Positions 11,076 through 22,800 of a stretch of 64,000 nt of DNA are shown piece by piece. The position numbers were made by a program, and so were the translations under genes. Location of the stretch: assembly GCA_963170055.1 (NCBI GenBank), contig CAUJGJ010000030.1, positions 282,001 through 346,000 on the forward strand. The letters are read 5' to 3'. The notes below the pieces were generated by a model that saw nothing but the letters and a program-made list of their open reading frames with translations, ran no database searches and had not been told where the DNA came from. The stretch comes from Halisarca cf. caerulea (taxonomy: Eukaryota; Porifera; Demospongiae; Chondrillida; Halisarcidae). The first letter of the stretch is position 1, and the number at the start of each line of letters is the position of its first letter.

Positions 11076-11787
11076 TACTTAAATTACTGAATAACAAGGG
11101 ATTTAATATCTCAAAATTAACTATTATTCGAGCCAGAAGGACTGCTAAAGTGGATATTTCACAGAAGTTCCTATTGCCAGATGATTAGAGCTAAAAATAA
11201 AGAAAAGAGTGAAGTGGGCCACAGACAACCAGGCAAACAATTTCGAAAGCATCGTTTGGACAGATGAGTCAATGATTCAGCCGGAGAATCACAGAACATT
11301 TTGCTATCGTAAGGAAGGTCAACCCCCCCAGCCAAAACCTAAGCCAAAACATCCCTACAAGGTGATGGTCTGGGTTGGAATTTTAATGAAGGGAGCCATA
11401 AATATCTGTTTGATCAATGGATCGGTAGATAGCAAAGTATATCAAGAAATTATCCTCTCCCATTTCAAGCCATTAGTTGACAAGTACCTACCTGGAGGAT
11501 TTTTGCAACGGGACAATGCCCCATGTCATACTTCCCTGTCTACAAGGACATTCTTTGAACAAAATGGCATTAGAGTCTTCCCTACCCCACCTGAAAGTCC
11601 AGATCTTATTTCAATAGAAAATCTCTGGCACGAACTTAAGCACTTCTTGAGGACTTCTGTAGAGTCAAGAAACAAGGAAGACCTTATTGGAGGGATCAGT
11701 GCGTTCTGGGAAACTATGACTCCAGGACATTTAAGAAAAGTAGTTCCCAAGGTCATTGAAGTTAGGGGTGAAGCCACTGGATATTGA

Positions 11788-12093
11788 TTAATATTGCTAC
11801 ATGACTGCCATGATTGAATTACCGTACATTACGTTTTAAATTTACTTTTAAATTATTGTAACAGCTGAGTGTATCTGATTTGTAATAATATCATAGCTGA
11901 TTCAAAATAATTTTGGTGAAATGGAATCATTATGGTAATATAGTTAACAGTAAACGCTCAATTTGATAATAAGGCTAGCCAATGCTAAAACAAAATATTA
12001 ATGATAAGAAACAATGTCAGCTTATACGGCACTACTGTATATACACCTAAAAAAAAAAAATTAGTATAAGACTTTTAACTGTTAGACTAAAAC
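11788..12093. other. Shared spacer between convergent Tc1 and BEN pseudogenes
   Basis: About 300 AT-rich bases separate the two pseudogene 3' ends. The spacer is also present in copy 2, where a MITE (62616-63206) interrupts it. It contains a 12-A run near 12049-12060. No gene was seen. Confidence 0.5.
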
Positions 12094-13319
12094 TTAAAAA
12101 GGATTAGGCTGTTTCATTCTCAAATATTTACACCTGTTGGCAATGGCACCACAAATAGCAGACCTGATAGTTGCAAACTCAATAGCGCACAAATGCATTC
12201 CAAATCGCTGTCGTACAAGGTCATCTATCAAAGCAAGCTTGATAGGATCCAAGATCCAACTGCAGACGGGCTTGGCCGTTAACTTTTTGTCCAGTCACTG
12301 TGGAACTTGCCATCTCATGTTCTGAATAAAGAGTTTTGGCTAATTCAATACCAAGCTGTACCTGGTTACTGGGACTGCTAGCAGCAGGTGAAGACTGTGT
12401 TGAATTAATGTCAACTAAAGGCTGTTTCCTGGAAATGGCAATGTTTGATGGAGTACTTGAGGTTTGTGCCTTGCTGCTTCCTAAGGTGGACAACCGCCTG
12501 AATACTTCTTCTTTGAAGGATGTCAGGAAATTTTTTATTTTTTTCACTTGGCCCATGATGTTACTGTTGGAGACTTCTGTAGTGGATTGATAATGAGGAC
12601 AATTGGGCTCTGCATAGCTATCTACAACATCAAAGTGATCCCCACATAGGGCAGACTGCAATCCATTGAAGTCCAAGGGCATTGAGATTACATCTTCAAG
12701 ACTTGCATTTGATTGTGGAATTTGCGGCATTGAGGTCCAATTTCTGTCGATGTCTGAGGTACAATCTCTGCTGTCACCTGGGGTTCAATTCTCGCCAATT
12801 CCTGGGGCACTGTCTCCGTGGATTCCTGCTCCACATTCTCCTTATCTGTGGCCGCTATAAGTTAATGCTACTCACAAAGACTTGGTTCTTCACTTCGTTG
12901 GCCACTACATCCTCTGGATCACACCACGATGGTGCAAAGGAAGCTACTACAAATGATGGCTATGCTGCGGGCAAAGTAGATTCTGAGCTTTGATCTGAGA
13001 TTATTGGACTTTCCATTACACTTTGCTGACTCTTTGTTCTACGTCTCTTTGCTGGAGGCTATGGTGGGGTGCAATCTACGACCACCGCTTTCCAAATTCG
13101 TGACTTCATCTTCACAGTAACTTCTTCCCCAACTCAAAGATTTCCTGATGAGGCGTTCCTAAGAGGAATCTTAGAGATTGACTCAAAGTACTCCCTCCCA
13201 TCATATCTAGTAGAATTATTGCGTTCATATTCGATCAAAATCCTATCCATGTCAAAGCAGACACATAAATACACCGAAACAACAGCTGGATCTGTTATAA
13301 CTCTTGCACAAATAGCCAC
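12094..13319 (-). pseudogene. BEN-domain protein, copy 1, inactivated
   Basis: BEN domains bind DNA or recruit chromatin factors. The C-terminal block (VQLGIELAKTLYSEHEMASS, then LALIDDLVRQRFGMHL and IEFATIRSAI) fits a BEN domain. It is preceded by a Ser/Pro-rich linker and a short coiled-coil-like stretch (QVKKIKNFLTSFKEEVFRRL). Upstream, near 13050-13319, lie MDRILIEYERNNSTRYDGRE, VGEEVTVKMKSRIWKAVVVD and a basic PPAKRRRTK. Breaks seen: TGA after SSGNL, TAG after VDCTPP, a frame change near 12733, and a 7-bp tandem duplication near 12243-12256 (GGATCTTGGATCC) that shifts the BEN frame. The open frame 12221-12730 ends early because of that duplication. Copy 2 has a different lesion. Confidence 0.75.
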
Positions 13320-13350
13320 CGCAGGGAAATAATGCCTGAATGAAAAGTGT

Positions 13351-13648
13351 TAACCGATTAAAATAGCCGCTATGCAACCGTTAACAGATATCGGAATTAC
13401 TTTTGTGGATAATGGAATTTTGGTAACAAATAAAGGTTAAGAGAAGCACAAAGGGCCAAGCTAAAAGTGGGATCCTTGTCATGTTCTTTGTGACGTGTAC
13501 CATATTAAATAAACCAATTAAAATAACCGTTATGCAACCGTTAACGGATATCAGAAATACTTCAGCAGATAACGGAATTTTGGTAACAAATAAGGCCAAG
13601 CGAAAAGTGGGATCCTCGCTGAGTTTCTTGAAACGTGTACCGTATTAT
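13351..13648. repeat. Two tandem ~160-bp units
   Basis: Unit A (from 13351) and unit B (from 13511) share AATTAAAATAACCG-like starts, TATGCAACCGTTAAC, GGAATTTTGGTAACAAATAA and a GTACC-TATTA end, with roughly 80-85% identity by eye. Each contains a GTTAAC-GATATC word resembling the hairpin near 8793-8825 beside the Tc1 gene. Confidence 0.65.
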
Positions 13649-13771
13649 ACTTACCAAACTTCACCAAAATCTCTCTATAGTTTGACAATCTTCTAATTTG
13701 ATATACTTTTAATACAGACAGCATTCCACATAACTAGCTGCAATATACAGCACACAGCCACTTCGGTCCCT

Positions 13772-13882
13772 TCAAGATGTCACAAAGCACCCCAATGCCA
13801 CACTCACAATTGACATCTCATGGAATGAGTCATTAGTTTGCAAACCCTCCAGACACTCATGATTGCTGATTCCACTGAAATC
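13772..13882 (-). CDS. Terminal exon of the NLR-like gene
   Basis: The acceptor is CTTGTAG, entered in phase 0; 36 codons are followed by TGA at 13772-13774. The product includes [14 protein letters not shown] and ends ALGCFVTS. The CxEG pattern is shared with the terminal exon at 56019-56189. The stop lies about 120 bases from the tandem repeat at 13351-13648, so the gene tail abuts the duplicated block. Confidence 0.75.
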   Translation of the reverse strand, partial: DFSGISNHECLEGLQTNDSFHEMSIVSVALGCFVTS

Positions 13883-16800
13883 CTACAAGAGAAGGATCAT
13901 CATAATATGATGCAATAAGTGCGTCATTCGTTGTGATTACCCTCTTACCGAATCAAAGTACAGGGTAGCCTTTTTAATGGATACCTCCTTAGCATTTGCG
14001 ATATCACAGAATACAGAGCAACAATTAGAGAGTGAAGCATGGCACTCCAGCTCCGCATCTTCCATCACAATAAACAGTTCTTTGCAGGCACCTACAGTAT
14101 ATATAGTGAATACAGAATGTAAATATCATAATACTGCAACTGCAGCAATGTACGTACGTACAGTGTAGGTACCCATTGCATCATAGATAAGTACTACACA
14201 ATATAGACCAACAATAAAGTGAATCCTAATCAATGAATTTTACCTTCTTGAATTTCAATCAAGGATTACGGCATAGTTAAGTTGGGGGCATTCCATTAAC
14301 TATTGACACCTTTGGCAGCAACTGACAGTAAAGTACGATGATGGAATGACAGCATTGTACCTTCTGCATATCTCAACATAATATTTTTTATGTTATAAAT
14401 GGAGTGCTAGTGGCAAAAACTAATACAAACTAGGATTAAGTAGGCTTTCCCTAAAGCAAATAAACACAAAGATCATGAAAACTCTAAATTTGTGAAATTG
14501 TCAGATTCATCCATGGCTACTACTGTCTGGACAGTGTCACTTAATTTCCATTTCAGCTTTGCATATCTGCCGATGAAGAAAGAGGCCTAGCCTATGTTCC
14601 AGGTTGAGGTGTGAAACCAACTAGTCTTGGCAGTATGCACTCATAAGCCAAGTAGACAGTATGGTAGATTAGTTCATAGTTAGCAACTGTAGGTGGTGGA
14701 AACGGTGTGGTCAGCATGGCTACAGCCGAACCAATCCCCAGCATGTAGGGGCTGAGCCATACTAAACCCACCTTGTTTGTAGCAGGAAACTGTTACAGTC
14801 TACTGAAGGCAAGTGGTTTTCTCCTTTAGTAACAATCCACTCCCAACAAAACTACACTATTCAAGAAATGTTCGTTTCAAAACAGCACTTTAGGTTGCTA
14901 GCATTGTCGGTAATTTTATCTATAGCCAAATCACTACTCAACAAGACGCCAATTTGTAGTGATGTGTCATGACGATAGATTTTACTGTGGGCCCACATGG
15001 CTAAAGATGTTGATATCCATGACTGTAATCATCAACAAGTAAAATAATCATATATGCCAGGGGAAATATTCACATGCACGATACCACAGATCCAAACAAA
15101 GCCGTAACAAACAAAAAATACTTCCTCGCCACTGATTAGAATGCTTAGAGTAGCCCACATAGACGTTTGTGCGTATTATGTAGTCAGTGACGTGTGATGT
15201 GTATTTACTGTATGTACATTAACTTTGTGGTGGTAAACTTTGCAGATCTTGGATTTTAGCAATGCGGTTATATATTTGCGGATGGCCATATTTTGCCATT
15301 GCACAAGAGCCTGATTTAAATTTTTGTAAGTGTAAACATTTACGGATGCCTCCTCATCTGCAAAAACGGTGAATATAAAACTATGTGAAAATTAAAGCAC
15401 ATATCAGTACGGCATTATGTTCTAACAGGCATGAGCCCTTTCATCTATTAAGATGAGTTTTATAGGGAGAACATGCAGCAGATTTGGCCAGATAGTCAGT
15501 TTCATTTACTAAAGTGAAGTGCATGTTTAGCTTGTGGTTGGTGTTTGAGTCCAACTTGGACAGAACACTACACAGTCACTATCAATCCTTAATGAGTTTT
15601 ACTCTGAAATCCTAAATGTAATTATAGAATCAACTGTTACCAGGGGGAGTAGGCCTTGAAAAGTGTTAGTGCTTTATTCTTATCTACGTGAGATTATTCT
15701 CAGTCAATGGTATCAAAATAGTGAATACGACATTTGATTTTGTCTCCATGCTAAAAAAAAACAGTTTGGAATAGCAATTGTAATCATAATTAAATAAGTA
15801 CAGCAAATATAAATTTTTGAATAATGGTCCATAAGAGTATTAGTACAAGTAGCAGTTCTCATGATATTTGAAATATGGGATGTGGCATAAGGGCTAAATG
15901 CAACCTATATACTGGATGTTCTGTAACTATGTAAATCCGTTTCTACTACATAAAAATGTTATGTAATTAGCTTACTACGTTTCGCGCGGAAAATTAAAAC
16001 GTTCTTAGTAATGGTTTGGATGTATCAAGGTACCTTAGTACGTTGTTGCTCCACGTTATAAGGCTCGTGTTGATGCTCTCTCCATTACTCCTCAAACTGC
16101 TGCTCTTCAGCCTGGCGTTCTGTTTCTGATAGTAAAAGAACGTCTTCATGGCCCAAATCGCCCTCATAATCGCCAAAAATTCGCAAAAAGATCTTCGTCA
16201 TCGTTCTATGTTGCTATAACGTTACATATATAGCATAAATTTCGAACGTACCTATCAGCTTACCACGTAGTGTTTAAACATTATATGCTAAACCTCTCTA
16301 GTAACAGCATTTGCTGAAGAAAAAGGCAATAGAGCAGCAGACTGCAATTTTTTGGCACAAAAAAACCTGTACGCGATTGGATGAAGCAAAAACTAACTCA
16401 TGATAAAAGTTAATGCTCAATTGAAATGTGCTGATTGTCCTGGCAGAAAGCCCCACTAGCCTTAGCTGGATTAGCACTTGGTGCTGTGAAGTATTATGAT
16501 ACATCATACACTTGGTTTTAGGTGCTGTCTAAACCATGGTGTGACTTATGCTAAACACTGTGACACCACAACAAAATGCAATTTGTATACAATATAACTA
16601 CCTAATCTTGAAAGATGGGTTTTAGTGATTTCTAAGGATTGCATAAAGTAATAGCCTTAACATTAGCCTTCAACAACTATAAATGATGTGCCAATACTTT
16701 GCATTTTAAGTGAAATCATAGGCACTATATACTGTCTATGGTGGAATGCAGGTGGAGTGCAAGCCTTGTGTTGAGATGTTTTCCAGTATTAGCATGGGCA

Positions 16801-19800
16801 GGGGGGTGAAGGTGAGGAGGATGCATATGTACCACTATCCTGTATCTGCCTCTGGTTTGGATACATTGCACAGATACAAATGAGCAAACACTTGCACAAT
16901 AAAAATGGTCAATTCTCGCAAGTCATAATAAGACATACATACCACGCTGGATTGTCGTGTTGGTTAAGATCAGTACATCACTGTCAGCAACTATCCACTG
17001 ACATTTGTCCTTTACCACATCACTAATATCAGCTTTTGAAATTGAAGACAGCAGACTCAATCCCAGTATGTACTGGTCTTGCCTTTGCACTGTGCCTTTC
17101 ACAATAGCCAACACTGCACTCGTGGATGGGCTGATGATCTCTGGCTGATGGGGTTTGGAAGAAGAGACACATATTATAACGAAAAAACAAAATCAAATAC
17201 AAAGCAAATTATCTAATGCATTTCAGTGAAATACTGTAAAACCAAATGGTACAGTAAAGGTATGTGACTGTGTAGTAAACACAAATATATCTGTGTACAT
17301 TGATTGTTTTTACATACTTATAGTGAGAACGTATTCCATACTGTACATATGGTTAGCAAGGAATGGAAAGTACTAGCAGGATCATAGCAACACTCGAGGA
17401 TCAATATTCCTTGTCATAGTGCCAGGTACAAAGAGGTTTCACTACATGCGTGTACAGTAGTTCACATGACATGAAAAACACGCTCAGAGTGCAAACAAAA
17501 TGCAGAGTACTTACATCAAACGTGACATTACACAGACGCATGTTCAAAGTAGAACATGCTTTCTCAAGGTCTTGGAGATCAGCATCATCTAAGGAGTCCC
17601 ATGACTTAACATGAACCTACAAAACATCAAACTACTGAGTAGAATGTACATACATAAGAAAGTGTATTCCATTGCATACAATGTACTCACATTAGATGTC
17701 ATTCCAATTGCCTCTGTACAGGGGAAATCAGTTGACAGTGTAGCTAGGAAAGCTTCTGGTGGTGGGCTGTTAAGTGTTACATCTGTTATCCTGTGGTTCT
17801 TCTTCAGTACAGTGGAGCACACCTTCCAGTCTACAGACATAATAGGCAGCAGTGAGACAAAGATAGTACAAGAAATGCTACAGCAACAAAAGAAAAGGAT
17901 ATTCTATGATGCTCCAGTTCAAACTAACTCACAAGACAAGTCGACCACCTAGCCATTTACAAAAGCTTAAAAAGGTTCAATATTCAGCTTAACTTGGAAA
18001 CTACATACGGTAAACAAGTATCTGAACTTAAATTGTGAAGTAAATGGAAAGGCAGATACACACTCATGTAGTTAATATAGTGATGGAATTCTACCTAGGA
18101 CAATCCGATCCCAGCAAAGTGCACTCTTCTCAAATACACAGAAATTATAGTGCACATAATATGCGGTACATTTGAATTGGATTTAAGACAAACACAAATA
18201 TCATTTGCTGTCTGTATTATTGTACACTGTACATTGAACAAGTTTTCAAACTCAACAATTACACACATCTGCCTCACTTTAGGTCAAGGGAAATAGCCGT
18301 GAGAAGACAGTAACAGTTTACTATAATTGTACTACCAACTATGTGTACTAAGGGGTTGTAGCTGTGCTTTGACCATACTATGAAAAGCACCATCACGGTG
18401 GCAAAAAATTCCCACAGTAAGAAGAGAGGACTTCAACGCGTAAAGACGCGACTATTCTAAAATTCTGTTCTTAACTTCTAAAAACCTCCAACTAAAGCTA
18501 GGGTAGATAGAAATGTACTAACCACGATAATCTGAGACGAAACGGCCTTTTCTGGGAATTCCACTCTTCATCAGTAGCACTGGGTAGAGCAGTAACGGAT
18601 GTTCCTTGGAAACCTCCCATCACGGGATTGGTCAAGGAAAATCCAAAACCGCTAGATGGTATTAAACAGACATCTTCACCAAACGCCTACATTAACGCCA
18701 AGTACCAGTTTGTTAGCAGGTCTAAAGTAGCAGCAAAGGGTGTAGTTGTGCTTTGACCATACTATGAAAAGCACCATCACGGTGGCAAAAAATTCCCACT
18801 GTAAGAAGAGAGGACTTCAACGCGTAAAGACGCGACTATTCTTAAATTCTGTTCTTAACTTCTAAAAAGCTCCAACTAAAGCAAGGGTAGATAGAAACCC
18901 TTTTGCTGCTACTTTCGTGGTTTATCGTGGTTAGTACATTTCTATCTATGTGTACTAAAATGTTCAAAGCTGAAGCCTACAATTACAAATGCATACAATA
19001 CTACTTTGGTATCCACTATGAATATCAGTGCCCTGAAAACTCACACAAAAACATCACTACACTACACTACTCTATGTGGTTCGCTGCAACCTGATAATAA
19101 GAGTCATCACGTGTAACCCGGCACTGAGCTTTACACAGATGATCAAGACTCCTCATAGCATATGGATGCAAATCCGATTCCATTTCACTACATAGTATGT
19201 ATGAAAGACTTCAAACAATTAATACTCAATTATAATGACATAATATATTCTAAATCATAATATCTTACATCAAAAAATGTCTGGATGAAATTCTACCTAG
19301 GACAATCTGATCCCAGCAAAGTACAGTCTTCTCAAATACACAGAAATTATGGTGCACAATTACACTTGAAATGGATTAAAAATGGACACAAATATCATTT
19401 GCTGTCTGTACTATTGTACACCGTACATTGGATCCCCCCTCCCCCCCACACAGGAAAATAACGCTGTATGTGGGATCCAGACTGCATGCTTACAAACCAA
19501 TCAAGACAACTTATGTGCATGACTCAAGGGAATCGAGTGAAATATGCATAATACAGGCAAACAAGACTCAATATGTATGTACAGTGGGCCCTGGTTCATC
19601 CAACCACGTTTGTTTCTCATAAAATGTCTCGGATAAACCAGGTGTTGGATAAATCAGGGTAAATGGTACACAGAGTGGTGGTGGTGATTCACAGCAGAGT
19701 GTCGGATAAATGAGGTTTTCGGATAAACCAGGTGTGACTGGATACTTGAAGCTCAAGTTGGCGAACTGCTGCATTGGATGATTATTTGCTGATAAAATGT

Positions 19801-22800
19801 GACATGTTCTATGTACGTATGTGCCCAAAGATAGCATACCTTCACATTGATCTAATATGTCAAAGAAAATCCACAATGTTCACGGCACCTACTATCATGT
19901 ACATCTTTACTTTTAGGAAATGAGCATGCCTCTTTCCTCCAGCAAATTCACACAATTATCATATAAACCATACAGTATGCTTCAATTTTAGTACTGTAGA
20001 GTTGAAACTTTCGCATGGTTAAAGTTTCGCGAATGAAGAAATTGCAAGATATTCACGTTTCTATTTTAGCGAATTATGCCTCTCACTGTAACGCCCCTGG
20101 CGTTTAACTCCTAGGTGTAAATGTAATCTCTTATATAATTACCCAATCAAAACAAGCATACACATGCCAAATAACAACAATGCTTGCTAATTCACACTAT
20201 GCATACGACCTAACATCAAGCATTGTCTACTATCCTATATAGTTAGATGTGGCTCTGTGCAGTGGCCACAATCATGTCTAGATCTGTTGCATGCCATTGG
20301 TCACTCCTGTCAGGGCGTCCTTGCCGAGATCGATGTCCTCCCAGGCAGAGTATGGCCGATCTGATCAAGGCAAATGTAAGGTGGCATCAAATCCATCTGA
20401 TGGTGGTACTAAGGATTGGTTTCTCTTCTCAGCAATCCATGTGGCTAGTCTTGCGCATGCTGCATCAGCTGATGGCCCAACTCCTCCTGATGTTGAAAAA
20501 ATATAAGTTGTGTGAATGTTCATCCTTCAACCTCTCCAATTCTCTCATCATATGACTGTTTCTTCTCATTTCCTTAGCTCTGTAGTAAGACTCTAGTGGG
20601 GTGCGACAATAGCTTGGTTTAACTCCTGGGTGGGCAGTTATTGGACATGACACGTGTTCACAAGGTTGTTGCTGTTGCAAAGCTCTCTTCCTTTTAAGTT
20701 TAGACATGGCAGCTGTTTCAAAGGGCACTTCGTACAATGAATAGCCTAATCTATTGAGTAATGGGCCATTGCTGGCTGAACAACGAATGGCCTGCATTTA
20801 CTCTGAATCGGATTATCATGCCTAGTGAACTTCTGCGAATTAAACTCTCATGAATGCCTCTTCATTCACGAAATACATGAAACTTTAACAGCACAAAAGT
20901 TTCCAACTTGTACAGTATTATACATACGTACGTAATTGTCTCACTGCCATTTAAGAGTAATGGAACAATTAGTCTAAACTGAGACCACGAGACCTTACAC
21001 TCTACTAAACAGTCACATACTGTGCATGAACAAGCCAAAACACACCTTCAGTAAGAAATGCATCGTCATAAACCTCCAATCCACACTGCAACTTCTTCAG
21101 AGATGGATGATGGACAATAGAGTCCGCTGCAAGGTGAAGATCAACCTTTGTATCATACCCAGCTGACATTGTGAGGCTGTGCAAAGAGGGGTGGTGCTCA
21201 AGTGCATAGCTCAGAGCAGCAGTTTCATACGAAGAAGACAGTTCAATAGTTATGTTCTCGGGAAAGATCTTGGGCAGTTCACGAGAGGCAACATCATCTG
21301 AACTAGCCTCAAACAGTGATATCAAGTATAGCTTATCAGAGTGAGCATTAGAAGACCCTATAATGCTAGACACATCAACATCTGCCAATTTAGTCAGTCC
21401 ACAAAAGAACTTCCACACTTCACTCATGTGGGGAAGGCCGAAGTGGTTTTGCCAAAGAACATTGTGTTCTGTACCTCCCAATCGACTGATGTGAACTGCT
21501 GCAAGGAATTCTTCTGTCGTCTTGTGAATGAAGTGGAAAAGCTGTAAAGCTGAAGATGAGCAGAGATTCTTCCCTGGATCGGAGAAAAGAAGTGAATATA
21601 GTGTTCCACGTTCATCGATGTGGTCTATCAGTTCTCCCAAATCATCTTGAGATAAAACAAGCTTCTGATCAATGGAGCAATGAAAAGCAACTTTACACAA
21701 CTCATAAAATTTAGGAAACACATTCTCTGGAACCCTTAGAATGTCCATGATAACAGTACCATGAGGAGTAGAGGGATGCTGCAGGAGTTGACGGCGAACA
21801 TACTCCTTATAGATACCTGTCATGGAATGAGGGAGATCACTGATGTCCAAGTAGCTACACACCTCACATACTATCTTCAGGACAACAGGAATATGACAAA
21901 GACCTTTTACGCGAGGAAGGAACTCTAGCCTTTTGATCAATTCGTCTGCAAGAGATGGAACACTGCTATTTGTTGTAGAGCTGCTGCTAGTGTTCTTGTC
22001 TTCCTTGAAAAACTTTCTTATGTATGATTTGATGGAATCATCAGAGAAACCCAAAATTTCAACAACACGATGAAGAGGATTCACGAGATTAAACAACTGA
22101 TGACAAACAACAGGTCGTGTAGTGACCACTATGTCACACCAGTGAAGGTACAATTTGGACTGAGTGAACAGGTGACTCCAGAATGGATTTCTCTGGAGGT
22201 GAGGACTCAGTTCATCATATCCATCAATGATCAGCAGAATACCTTTGCCATCTGTGCGCTCACACCATTTGCCGGCTTGTTTTGGGTCAGCTTTCCCATA
22301 GCAAGTTTGTAGTAAGTCACAAAGCTGGATATCTACGTTCTGCCTGTTTTGGAAGAGCAGGTTTAATTCTCGGAGCTCAATCAGCAAAACAAGGGAATAT
22401 TCCGAAGGCAAGACCTTTGCTGAATAGTCTTTACTGAGTTTTCTTGCCAGAGTACTCTTACCACATCCAGGTGCTCCACATATTACCACACGCTTACCTC
22501 TTCCATCAACAGAAGGATTGACCTGATCACATCCATCACCTTGCTGCCCGTTAAAGTGCAAAATGTCTCTATAATGGATAGTGTGAGATGCATGGAAAAT
22601 TTTGTCAATTCCCTTAACACTAGCATGCAGGAAGTCTTTAATGTCCTTTTCCTTCTTCATTCTGTGCCTCTCCTCTCGCTGAATCACAGCTAGTTGGACA
22701 AAGTCCATAATTGGCATGTCTTCATCCTTTACAACCTCTTCCAACAGTTTCAAGCGTTCTTCCTGATCATGTTTAAGTTGTAAGCAAGCCTAAAGGGATA

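Larger units (their letters stand above)
8900..11787 (+). pseudogene. Tc1/mariner transposase, copy 1, split by a Tigger insertion
   Basis: Tc1-like transposases cut and paste their element at TA sites through a DDE nuclease. The N-terminal HTH part begins with MVVGYFGKQRIIQLYFQRK (8900), hits a TAG after LIVRKY at about 9043, and continues in another frame (MRDNDETTATQLLKL). After the inserted element at 9176-11075 the catalytic domain resumes at 11209, with WTDES, RDNAPCHTS and ENLWHELK. The spacing from the second Asp to the Glu is 34 residues, so this is a DD34E enzyme. About seven residues between MTP and GHLRK are deleted relative to copy 2. It is dead through the stop, frameshifts and insertion. 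Confidence 0.92.
174..12631 (+). repeat. Segmental duplication, copy 1
   Basis: This stretch aligns in the same orientation and order with 53906-64000. Landmarks are the YR recombinase (194/53942), three minus-strand exons (1995/56019, 2836/56748, 5734/58293), the Tc1 transposase (8900/61525) and the BEN pseudogene (12094/63464). The offset drifts from about 53.7 kb to 51.4 kb because each copy has its own insertions and deletions. Copy 1 private material includes about 2 kb near 3180-5190, the Tigger element at 9176-11075 and the 7633-8260 region. The right end is not visible because copy 2 leaves the window. Confidence 0.93.
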
